The translations under genes were made by a program, and so were the position numbers. Of a DNA stretch of 62,531 nt, positions 8,829 to 16,836 are shown piece after piece. How positions within the stretch are numbered: position 1 is the stretch's first letter; the number at the start of each line of letters is the position of its first letter. The stretch comes from Anaerolineae bacterium (lineage in GTDB: Bacteria > Chloroflexota > Anaerolineae > Aggregatilineales > Phototrophicaceae): contig JADLAY010000037.1 in NCBI GenBank assembly GCA_020849765.1, positions 1-62,531 of the forward strand. Direction: 5' to 3'. Under the pieces are notes generated by a model. It ran no database searches, was not told the DNA's origin, and worked only from the letters and a program-made list of their open reading frames with translations.

Positions 8829-9052
8829 CCCGCATACTCGTCGAAGTCTGTAAGCGGCGCGTCAAAGTCCGCGGCCATTTCGATCTGGCCGCGCGCGCTT
8901 CCGGCCCTGCGTGATTTGCGAGTCTGCTCGACCGGGACAAGTTGAACGACCCGATCGTGATCATCGCGAATCAGCACCGTTTTCCCATGCTGAGCATCTT
9001 CAATCAGCTTCTGCAGATGATCCTGCGCGTCGCGTATCGAGTAACGCTCCAT
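8825..9052 (-). CDS. Phd/YefM-family antitoxin
   Basis: This 75-residue protein begins MERYSIRDAQDHLQKLIEDA and continues KTVLIRDDHDRVVQLVPVE, the N-terminal DNA-binding fold of the Phd/YefM family. The acidic C-terminal tail would bind the toxin. The start is set by GAGGA 6 bases before the ATG; the open frame extends further upstream but without family similarity. It overlaps the vapC pseudogene by 4 bases, the usual coupled arrangement. With the toxin broken, the antitoxin may now be only a repressor or an anti-addiction relic. Confidence 0.85.
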   Translation of the reverse strand: MERYSIRDAQDHLQKLIEDAQHGKTVLIRDDHDRVVQLVPVEQTRKSRRAGSARGQIEMAADFDAPLTDFDEYAG

Positions 9053-9126
9053 AATCGTCCTCGCATCACTCACACTAAAGGCATTGTACAGCGTTTCAAG
9101 TGAAGAGTTGTAGTTTGCGACGAGTC

Positions 9127-11280
9127 TCAGGCTTGCCCGTTGGCGGAGCGGGCGTATGCGGTCGGCAGCTTGACCGTGAAGGTCGTCCCGACGCCGACCT
9201 CGCTTTCGCACACAATGGTGCCCTTGTGCAGGTCGACGCTGTCCTTGATGATGGCTGTGCCCAGCCCGGTGCCACTGATGTCGCCGATGTTCTCGGCGCG
9301 GTAGAACGGCTCAAAAAGGCGCGCCAGACTCGCCTGCGGGATGCCGATGCCCTGGTCGCTGACGCGGAAGATGACCTCACCGTTCAGCCGCGTCACTTGC
9401 AGACGGACGTCGCCGCCGTTGGGCGAATATTTGACCGCGTTGCCCAGTAGATTGACCAGGATGTGCTGCAGCAGCTTCTCGTCCAGCACCACATGTGACA
9501 GTTCGCCCTCATACGTGAAGACGAAATGATGCCGCCCCTGGTCGACCACTTGCAGCCGTTCCAGCGTCGTCTCGCAGAACGCCACCACGTCGAGCGGCTG
9601 CGGGTTGAACTCCAGCTTGCCCGACCGCGCCTTGTTGACTGTCAGCACGTCGTCCAGCAACCCGACCATGAACTGCCCCTGAGCCAGGATCTCACGAACG
9701 TGCTTGACCTGCCGATCGCGCGGCATCCGGTCGTAGTACTGGTACATCAGCTCAGCGGAGAACACGATCACGGATAGCGGCGTGCGGAATTCGTGCGAGA
9801 CGATCGAGATGAAGCGCTCTTTGAGCTGCAGCAGTTCTTTCTCTTTTTCGAGTTCCATGCGCAGCAATTCCGCCGCCTGCAGTTCTTCCTGCGCTTGCTT
9901 CCGTTCGGTCACGTCGATGACCGAGCCGATAAAGCCCAGGAATTCACCCTGATCATTGTAGCGCGGCGTGCCTGACGCGATGACCCAGCGGTAGTCATTC
10001 CTGCCTGAACGCCGCATGCGATATTCGACCTGGAACGTCGTCCGCTTCCCGGTTACGTCGAGATAGATGTTCTTGACCACGTCACGGTCGTCCGGGTGCA
10101 GCGCATTCAGCCAGCCCCAGCCCAACCCGGAGGCTTCGGTTTGCCCGGTCGAGACGTACCAGCCATGGCTGAGAAACGTGACCAGCCCGCTCGCGTCGCT
10201 GGTCCACAGCATGGCCGGGGCGGTATCCGCCATCGTGCGAAAGCGCTGTTCGCTCTCACGCAGCGCCTGTTCCATCCGCTTGCGCTCGGTGATATCCTTG
10301 TTGACCGAGACGTAGCCGATCCGCTCGCCGGCGCTGTCCGTGATGAAGGACATCGAGGCCAGGACGTCGACGGTACTGCCGTCTTTGCGCCGCTCCTTGA
10401 TCTCACCACGCCACATGCCCTGCGTCCGAAAATGCTGGCCGACCTCCTCCGTCGATACATCCTGGAAATCACCCTGCAAGACTTCCCGAATGTTCCTGCC
10501 GGTAACCTCGTCGGCCGTCCAACCGTAGATCGCTTCCGCCGCCGGATTCCAGCTGCGAATCTTGAGATCGTTATCAATCGAGATGACCGCGTCCGACACA
10601 TGTCCGAGCAGCGCAGCCTGATAACGGCGCTGTTCTTCGATTTTGCGCTGCTCGGTGAGATCATAGGACATGGCGACGAGATGTGGCACATCATCCAGCA
10701 ATATCTGCTCGATCGACATCAGGAGGACAATCCTGGCGCCAGACCTGGTTAGTGCTTCGACTTCCAGATTGTGCAGGCGCCCTTGCTCGGTAATCGCCTT
10801 CACCAGATCCGAACGCCCCACCGGATCAGCCCACAAACCCAGTTCGAGCGTCGTGTGCCCGATCATTTCGTCGCGCGTGTAGCCGAACAGCTCGCAGGTC
10901 GCGTCGTTGACGTCCACGATGTAGCCATCGCTGAGTCGCGCGATGCTGGTCGATACCGGGCTGCCGTGAAAGATACTGGCGAAGCGGATCTCCGATTGCT
11001 GCAGCGCGGCCATCGTCTGGGTACGTTTGGCGATATCCTCCTGCAACTCGCGCTCGGCGCGATCGCGTTTGCGCAGTTCAGCGCGCAGGATGCCATATAG
11101 AGCCAGAGACGTCACTAAGACGTAGCTCAGTCCCTTCACCAGACTGATGGTCGCCAGTCTCGACACGTCTTCGCCATACAGCAGCACCATGACGCCGTCC
11201 GAGACGATGATCCATAAGATCGCGACGATGCCGTAGATGAAGCTGACGCGAACGTCAAGCTGGCGAAGAAAAGAGCGCAT
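9127..11280 (-). CDS. membrane PAS-domain sensor histidine kinase (copy 1)
   Basis: This 717-residue kinase has two N-terminal membrane helices (about 10-33 and 45-70). Three PAS domains follow, near residues 95-215, 220-340 and 345-465, with PAC motifs ending in DLTEQRK, DITERKR and DVTERKQ. The HisKA H-box SHEFRTPL places the phospho-acceptor at His496. The HATPase has an N-box (HILVNLLGNAVKYSP) and G-boxes (DQGIGIP, GTGLG). I took the ATG at 11280 because the neighbouring paralogue starts at the equivalent position. The next gene upstream has the same length and its His at the same residue, so the two are a tandem duplication. No response regulator is adjacent. Confidence 0.93.
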   Translation of the reverse strand: MRSFLRQLDVRVSFIYGIVAILWIIVSDGVMVLLYGEDVSRLATISLVKGLSYVLVTSLALYGILRAELRKRDRAERELQEDIAKRTQTMAALQQSEIRFASIFHGSPVSTSIARLSDGYIVDVNDATCELFGYTRDEMIGHTTLELGLWADPVGRSDLVKAITEQGRLHNLEVEALTRSGARIVLLMSIEQILLDDVPHLVAMSYDLTEQRKIEEQRRYQAALLGHVSDAVISIDNDLKIRSWNPAAEAIYGWTADEVTGRNIREVLQGDFQDVSTEEVGQHFRTQGMWRGEIKERRKDGSTVDVLASMSFITDSAGERIGYVSVNKDITERKRMEQALRESEQRFRTMADTAPAMLWTSDASGLVTFLSHGWYVSTGQTEASGLGWGWLNALHPDDRDVVKNIYLDVTGKRTTFQVEYRMRRSGRNDYRWVIASGTPRYNDQGEFLGFIGSVIDVTERKQAQEELQAAELLRMELEKEKELLQLKERFISIVSHEFRTPLSVIVFSAELMYQYYDRMPRDRQVKHVREILAQGQFMVGLLDDVLTVNKARSGKLEFNPQPLDVVAFCETTLERLQVVDQGRHHFVFTYEGELSHVVLDEKLLQHILVNLLGNAVKYSPNGGDVRLQVTRLNGEVIFRVSDQGIGIPQASLARLFEPFYRAENIGDISGTGLGTAIIKDSVDLHKGTIVCESEVGVGTTFTVKLPTAYARSANGQA

Positions 11281-11427
11281 TCGGATTTCACCGGTCAAAC
11301 AGGACGTTACACATAAACATAATATCCCGGAATGGTTGATGAAATAATTATCATGACCACGATCATCATAATGGAGCACGTACTATGAAGGACACATGTC
11401 TGGCAGGGGGAGCGATGTGGGCTGCGG

Positions 11428-13581
11428 CTATTCTGGTACGTTGATCTTTGCTATGGGCACGGTCGGCAGCCTGACGGTGAACGTTGTGCCGACACCGACC
11501 TCGCTCTCGCAGAGGATGCTGCCCTTGTGCAGGTCGACACTGTCCTTGATGATGGCCGTGCCCAGCCCGGTGCCGCTGATGTCACCGGTGTTTTCCGCGC
11601 GATAGAACGGCTCGTACAGGCGGACCAGATTGTCGGGTGGAATGCCGATGCCCTCGTCGCTCACGCGAAAAACGATGTCACTGTTCTCCAGCGTTACGTC
11701 CAGGTGCACATCGCCGCCGTGGGGCGAATACTTGACGGCGTTCGAGAGCAGATTGACCAGGATGTGCTGCAGCAGTTTCTCGTCCAGGATCACGTGGGTG
11801 AGATCGCCCTTGTGCGTGAAGACGAACTCGTGCAGTCCCCGATCGACCGCATGCATCCGTTCGAGCGTGGCCTCGCAGAAGGCGACCACGTCGATCGGCA
11901 GCGGGTTGAATTCGAGCTTGCCTGACCGCGCCTTGTTGACCGTGAGCACGTCATCCAGCAGATCGACCATGAACTGCCCCTGCATCATGATCTCATGGAC
12001 GTGCTTGACCTGCCGTTCGCGCGGCATCTGGTCGTAGTACTGCTGCATCAACTCGGCAGAGAAGACGATCACGGACAGCGGCGTGCGGAACTCGTGCGAC
12101 ACGATCGAGATGAAGCGTTCCTTCAGTTCGAGCAGCTCCCGTTCTTTGTCCAGCTCCATCCGCAGCAGTTCCGCCGCGCGCAAATCTTCCTGTGCCTGCC
12201 TGCGCTCCGTCACGTCCATCACCGAGCCAATGTAGCCCAGGAATTCGCCCTGCTCGCTGTAGCGCGGGCTGCCCGGCCCCATGACCCACCGGTACTCGCC
12301 GGTCGAGCCGTGCCACAGGCGGGTTTCAATCTGAACGGAAGTCTGTGATTTGATGGCTTCCCGAAATCTGCTCACAACACCCGCCCGGTCTTCAGGATGG
12401 ACCATTTCCATCCATCCCCAGCCGAGGCCGCTGGCTTCTGCCTGGCCGGTGAAGTCGCACCAGGCCCGGCTGAGAAAGGTCGCCCCACCTTCCGTATCCG
12501 TCGTCCACAGCATGGCGGGCGCCGTGTCAGCCATCGTGCGGAAGCGCTGCTCACTCTCACGCAGCGCCAGTTCCATCTGCTTGCGCTCGGTGATGTCCTT
12601 GTTAACGGATACCAGGCCGAGACGGTTGCCCGCCTGGTTGGTCACCAGCGAGGTGGACGCCAGCACGTAGACCTTGCTGCCATCTTTACGCTTCTGCGAC
12701 ACCTCGCCGAACCAACTGCCATGCGTGCGCAGCTCCGCCATGATTTCGTTCTGGGGGATTGTCTCGTGTTCGCCGCGTGCAATATCGGCGATCGGTTTGC
12801 CGATCACCTCTTCGGCTTTCCAGCCATACAACATCTCCGCCGCCGGATTCCAACTGCGGATCTTCATGTCGCCGTCGGTGGAGATGACGGCGTCCGAGAC
12901 GTTGCGCATGAGCAGCGCCTGGTAACGGCGCTGTTCTTCGATCTCTTTTTGTTCAGTGATGTCGTAAAACATGCTGACGGCGTGCGGCTCGCCGCCCAGG
13001 AAGATCAGATCGCTCGACAGCACAAGAGTGATCCAGGCGCCCGATTTCGTGCGCGCGTCGATTACCATGTTGCGCACGCGATGTTCATCGAACAGAGAGT
13101 CAATGACCGTCGTGCGCTGCTGCGGGGCCGCCCACAAGCCGACCTCGATCGTGGTGTGCCCGATGATTTCGTCGCGATCAAAACCGAAGAGCGCGATCCA
13201 GGCGTCGTTGACGTCGACCACGTGCGCATCGCCAAGGCGTGTGATGGCGGTCGGCACCGGGCTCCCGTGGAAGATCGTCTCAAAGCGACTTTCGGATTGC
13301 TGCAGCGCTTCCACCGCGTGCGTGCGTTCCGTAACATCGCTCTGCAGCTTCTCTTCGAGTCGATCGCGCTTGCGCAGTTCGGCGCGCAAGATGACAAACA
13401 GGGCCACAGTGGTCACCACCATGAAGCCGACGCCCTTCAAGGCACCGACCGTCGCGATGATCGAGGTATTCCCGCCCGCCAGGAACACCAGCGCGCTATC
13501 CGAGAGCAGGATCCACAAAGTGGCGACGATGCCGTACGCCAGGCTGACTCGAACGTCAAATCGGCTTAATAACGTCCGCAT
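11428..13581 (-). CDS. membrane PAS-domain sensor histidine kinase (copy 2)
   Basis: This 717-residue protein has the same architecture as the kinase at 9127-11280: two membrane helices, three PAS/PAC units, HisKA with His496, and HATPase with HILVNLLSNAVKYSP, DEGIGIP and GTGLG. Kinase cores are nearly identical, while the first PAS domain and the membrane helices differ more. This fits duplicates that now sense different inputs. The start at 13581 is chosen by alignment with copy 1 (MRTLLSRFDVRV against MRSFLRQLDVRV). The gene is 147 bases upstream of copy 1 on the same strand. Confidence 0.93.
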   Translation of the reverse strand: MRTLLSRFDVRVSLAYGIVATLWILLSDSALVFLAGGNTSIIATVGALKGVGFMVVTTVALFVILRAELRKRDRLEEKLQSDVTERTHAVEALQQSESRFETIFHGSPVPTAITRLGDAHVVDVNDAWIALFGFDRDEIIGHTTIEVGLWAAPQQRTTVIDSLFDEHRVRNMVIDARTKSGAWITLVLSSDLIFLGGEPHAVSMFYDITEQKEIEEQRRYQALLMRNVSDAVISTDGDMKIRSWNPAAEMLYGWKAEEVIGKPIADIARGEHETIPQNEIMAELRTHGSWFGEVSQKRKDGSKVYVLASTSLVTNQAGNRLGLVSVNKDITERKQMELALRESEQRFRTMADTAPAMLWTTDTEGGATFLSRAWCDFTGQAEASGLGWGWMEMVHPEDRAGVVSRFREAIKSQTSVQIETRLWHGSTGEYRWVMGPGSPRYSEQGEFLGYIGSVMDVTERRQAQEDLRAAELLRMELDKERELLELKERFISIVSHEFRTPLSVIVFSAELMQQYYDQMPRERQVKHVHEIMMQGQFMVDLLDDVLTVNKARSGKLEFNPLPIDVVAFCEATLERMHAVDRGLHEFVFTHKGDLTHVILDEKLLQHILVNLLSNAVKYSPHGGDVHLDVTLENSDIVFRVSDEGIGIPPDNLVRLYEPFYRAENTGDISGTGLGTAIIKDSVDLHKGSILCESEVGVGTTFTVRLPTVPIAKINVPE

Positions 13582-13715
13582 TACGATCACACCAGCAAAA
13601 CCTATACTCGCTCATAAATTATCATATCGCAGAAAATGGCGCTGCAAGAATTATCATCTTTATGGTAGCGACAATCATGCCCACATCATGATCGATGGGA
13701 TCTCGCGCAGAAGGA

Positions 13716-13755
13716 AAACAAAATCAGGGCAGCCCTGCGGAAGAGCTGCCCTGAT
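13716..13755 (-). terminator. intrinsic terminator of the flavodoxin gene
   Basis: On the minus strand an 11-base perfect stem (13745-13755 with 13723-13733, arms ATCAGGGCAGC and GCTGCCCTGAT) is followed by TTTTGTTTT. It begins 28 bases after the stop codon at 13783. It separates the flavodoxin from the histidine kinases downstream. Confidence 0.85.
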
Positions 13756-13782
13756 CATGCGCAATATCCTGCCGTCGAGGAT

Positions 13783-14334
13783 CTACTCGACGTGCTCTTC
13801 CTGAGCGAAGTTCGGCTTCAGATTCATCGTCTTGGCGATCTGGTGCACCCAGGTCGCGATCGCGTACCAGTCGCGGTAGTCGTGGTTGACGTGCTTGGAT
13901 GACTCGGTGCCGTCGTAGGCCGACGCCAGCAGCCAGCGCTCGTTCCAGTCGATGTCGTTGACGTCCAGCTTGCCCGCGAACACACCGATGTTGTCGATGC
14001 CGAGCTTCTCCAGCGTCGGTTGATGCACGTAGTACTCCAGGCTGTGCTCGACGCCATCCGGCTCCAGCACGCGAATACAGGTGATGAACAGGTGCGTCGG
14101 ATGGCTCGTGAGTGCCTCCGCGCAGCGTTCCAGAAACAACGACATTTCCTGCAACCACATCCCGGCATGAATCGCCGAGCCAATCACAAATAAATCGTAG
14201 CTTGAACAATCTTGGACGTCGTTGAGCGGCGCAACGGTCACATTCAAATCGTAGGCGTGCAGCAAGCGACCGACAAACTCGGCCATCTCGGCGGTGGAGC
14301 CATGCGCGCTGGCATAGCCGACAAGGACATTCAT
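13783..14334 (-). CDS. flavodoxin-domain protein
   Basis: This 183-residue protein begins MNVLVGYASAHGSTAEMAEF. The phosphate-binding loop for FMN (ASAHGSTAE) sits directly after the first strand, as in flavodoxin_5/HemG-like proteins. The second strand region YDLFVIGSAIHAGMW also fits that group. It probably binds FMN and transfers electrons; the partner is unknown. HemG-like flavodoxins oxidise protoporphyrinogen, but no haem genes are nearby. GGAGGACACC precedes the ATG. It has its own terminator, so it is a single-gene unit between two kinase blocks. Confidence 0.88.
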   Translation of the reverse strand: MNVLVGYASAHGSTAEMAEFVGRLLHAYDLNVTVAPLNDVQDCSSYDLFVIGSAIHAGMWLQEMSLFLERCAEALTSHPTHLFITCIRVLEPDGVEHSLEYYVHQPTLEKLGIDNIGVFAGKLDVNDIDWNERWLLASAYDGTESSKHVNHDYRDWYAIATWVHQIAKTMNLKPNFAQEEHVE

Positions 14335-14502
14335 CGCGAAGGTGTCCTCCCGATAGGACTTCTATGACATTTCATGGCGGATTATAGCAGTGCGCAGGCG
14401 CTGTCGCTATCACGCTGTGTGAGCGCTCTAAGTGCATCCACAAGATGAGAATGATTGGTGGGAGATAGCGACGATATATCGCTTAAGATTGATTCGTTCT
14501 TT

Positions 14503-14632
14503 GCCGCCGTTGGCTGAAGCCGAACGGCTAACGATAATCAAGCCCACTGAAGGGGCTAAAAGAGTCCAGAAAAGATTATTAAGCGCCTTTAGTGCGCTTG
14601 ATGACCTTAGCCGGGCGTTTCAACGTCCGGCG
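14503..14632. repeat. nested palindromic repeat, copy A
   Basis: The whole 130-base element is an imperfect palindrome. Each outer arm contains a small hairpin (GCCGTTGGCTGAAGCCGAACGGC on the left; CCGGGCGTTTCAACGTCCGG on the right). Inner arms AATCAAGCCCACTGAAGGGGCT and AGCGCCTTTAGTGCGCTTGAT pair with each other. A close copy lies at 36259-36380. Both are preceded by GATTCGTTC. It resembles REP-type or small MITE-like elements. Confidence 0.75.
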
Positions 14633-14658
14633 GATGCTATGAGGGTCTTTCACCACAC

Positions 14659-16095
14659 TCACCCGCGCCCGCGTACCTCGACCATCGGCAGCGTCAGCTT
14701 GAACGTCGTCCCTTTGCCGACCTTGCTCTCGACGGCGATCGTGCCGCCATGCGCGCGCACCGCCTGCTGGACAATCGTCAGGCCGAGGCCGGTGCCGGGC
14801 ACCGTCTCGACGTTGCGCCCGCGGTGGAACGGCTCGAACAGGCGCTCCATGTCCTCGTCGGTGATGCCGATGCCCTGATCCTGAATCGTGATCACCGCCT
14901 CACCGTCGAGCGCGGCCAGCGTGAAGCGCACCATGCTCCCGTCCGGCGAGTACTTGATCGCGTTCGAGAGCAGGTTCGTCAGCGCGCGCCGCAGCAGCTT
15001 GCGGTCGACCGGCGCCTTGATGACCGAGCGATTGCATTTGAAGGCGATCACGTGCGTCTTGATGTAGCTGATCTGAAACTGCTCGACGATGTCGCGGCAG
15101 TACGTGATCAGGTCGACGATCTCCGGCGAGAACTCCGCCTCGCCGCTGTCGCCGCGGCTGACGGTCATCACGTCGCCCAGGATGTCGGTCAGGTGCTCGA
15201 CCTGCGTGCGGATGCTGTCCAGATATTGCAGGCGTTCTTCCTCGCTCGCCTTGTCGCCGTACTGGCGCAGCATGTCATGCGCCAACCGGATCAGCGCCAG
15301 CGGCGTGCGCAGCTCGTGCGACATCATCGTCAGGAAGCGGTCTTTCAGCGCGCGCAGTTCGCGCTCTTTCTCCAGCGCCACGCTGATGCGCTCGCGCTCG
15401 ATCCGCTCGGCGTCCAGGTACATGCGGTCGGTGATGTCATGCAGCACGCCGATGAAGTGTGTCAACTGGCGGTTGCCCTGGTCGCGGATCGGCGTCAGGT
15501 GCACCTCGGCCCAATAGCTGGCGCCGTTGGCCCGTTCGCACTCGATGGCGGCGGAGGCAGGCGAGCCATCGAGCAGCGCGCGGTCGAGCGCCTGATTCTG
15601 CGCGTCATCCGGGTTGCACTGCCACAGGAAGCGACAGTCCATCGCCAGCAGGTCGCTCGTGCCGAAGCCGGTGATCGCCGTCATGGCCGGGTTGGCGTAG
15701 ATCATCGGGCGCGCGTCATCCTCGACGCTGGTGATGAAGATGCCGCTGCCGCTCGCCTCGATCAGCCGGTTGCGCAGCGCAATATCCGCCTGCGCCTGGC
15801 GCCGCTCGCTGATGTCGCGAAGGCTGGCGAGGTAGGCGCGCCCGTCGACCCAGTCGATCTCGACGACGCGCATCTCGACGGCGACGAGTTCGCCCGTGCC
15901 GTGCGTCAGCAGGTTGATCTCGGCGGTTTCCCCCCCGATCAGCGGGAAGCCGAAGAACTCGCCGACCAGGTCACGCGGCTGCTGGCCGAACAGGGCCGCC
16001 GCCGCCGGGTTGACAAAACGGATCACGCCATCTTCGTCGACGACCAGGATGCCATCCGCATTGCGGTTGATGATGGTGAGTAGCGTATTCAGCAT
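14659..16095 (-). CDS. soluble PAS-domain sensor histidine kinase
   Basis: This 478-residue cytosolic kinase has no membrane helix. PAS domains span about residues 1-108 and 109-235. HisKA has the H-box SHELRTPL with His260. HATPase carries ALTNLLSNAIKYSP, DQGIGIT and GTGLGL. The second PAS starts GNRLIEASGSGIFI-like and contains the FLWQCNPDD motif seen in LOV-type PAS domains, but the flavin-binding Cys consensus (NCRFLQ) is altered to DCRFLWQC. Light sensing is therefore possible but uncertain. No ribosome-binding site is evident before the ATG. No response regulator is adjacent. Confidence 0.9.
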   Translation of the reverse strand: MLNTLLTIINRNADGILVVDEDGVIRFVNPAAAALFGQQPRDLVGEFFGFPLIGGETAEINLLTHGTGELVAVEMRVVEIDWVDGRAYLASLRDISERRQAQADIALRNRLIEASGSGIFITSVEDDARPMIYANPAMTAITGFGTSDLLAMDCRFLWQCNPDDAQNQALDRALLDGSPASAAIECERANGASYWAEVHLTPIRDQGNRQLTHFIGVLHDITDRMYLDAERIERERISVALEKERELRALKDRFLTMMSHELRTPLALIRLAHDMLRQYGDKASEEERLQYLDSIRTQVEHLTDILGDVMTVSRGDSGEAEFSPEIVDLITYCRDIVEQFQISYIKTHVIAFKCNRSVIKAPVDRKLLRRALTNLLSNAIKYSPDGSMVRFTLAALDGEAVITIQDQGIGITDEDMERLFEPFHRGRNVETVPGTGLGLTIVQQAVRAHGGTIAVESKVGKGTTFKLTLPMVEVRGRG

Positions 16096-16212
16096 GGTTC
16101 AAGCGTGTCGAATTTGCAGCGCGATCGACAGCCTAAGTAAAGCGCATCAAGATTAGTGTGGCTGTAGGGATGCATCAGAATGCGCTCACCGTGAAAGAGC
16201 TGAGTCTGCCGG

Positions 16213-16527
16213 TCAGTTTTCGTCGCCGGCGCGTGACGCGCCAATCGCCTTGAGCACCGCGGCGAAATCCCCCAGGTCGCCGATGATGCGCCGCTCCGGC
16301 AGCGGCTGTTCACGCACGAGCGTTGGCGTTCCCATCACGCGCGCCGCCACTGCCACGTCCGGCTGGGCCAGCACGTCGACGACGCGCACGTGGCAGCGTT
16401 CGCCCAGGTAGCGCGACCGGATCTGCTCGATATTCGCTATCGCGCGTTCAGAACTCGGATTGGCTCCGGCGACGTACAGGGTGAGGATGATGCGATCCTC
16501 GGCCACGGCATTGCCGCTCTTGCTCAT
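16213..16527 (-). CDS. KaiB-like thioredoxin-fold protein
   Basis: This 104-residue protein matches KaiB along its core: LTLYVAGANPSSERAIANIE, then VRVVDVLAQPDVA, then the TPTLVREQPLPERRIIGDLGD signature. Cyanobacterial KaiB (about 100 residues) regulates the KaiC clock ATPase. The SasA histidine kinase uses a KaiB-like sensor domain. Here the gene is between two PAS histidine kinase genes on the same strand, without KaiA or KaiC in the window. Solitary KaiB-like proteins in non-cyanobacteria may act in stress signalling. I chose the ATG at 16527; upstream extension has no family similarity and the ribosome site is weak. Confidence 0.88.
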   Translation of the reverse strand: MSKSGNAVAEDRIILTLYVAGANPSSERAIANIEQIRSRYLGERCHVRVVDVLAQPDVAVAARVMGTPTLVREQPLPERRIIGDLGDFAAVLKAIGASRAGDEN

Positions 16528-16836
16528 GGCGACCACCGCTCTTGGGCGCCGGGGCGGCTCTTGTGGCGCGGCTTGATGTTGCGCGGCGGCGCGCCACACC
16601 CGGCAGTGAAGACGGACATCGATGCACTTACCACATTGAAATCTGCGCAGCCGGGCCGCTTCACCGGCCAGACTAACGCCCCCATGCCTGGGGTTGAACC
16701 GTTCACGGAAGGCTCTTTTCGTTCATGTCCTTCTCATCATAGCGCAATGTGGTGTTCTTGACGATAAGTACGTCCATTACAGTGCGTTTGGATGTCTGAT
16801 AGTGGCTGCTGGAGAGGAGTTTGAGGTGCGTGAAGG

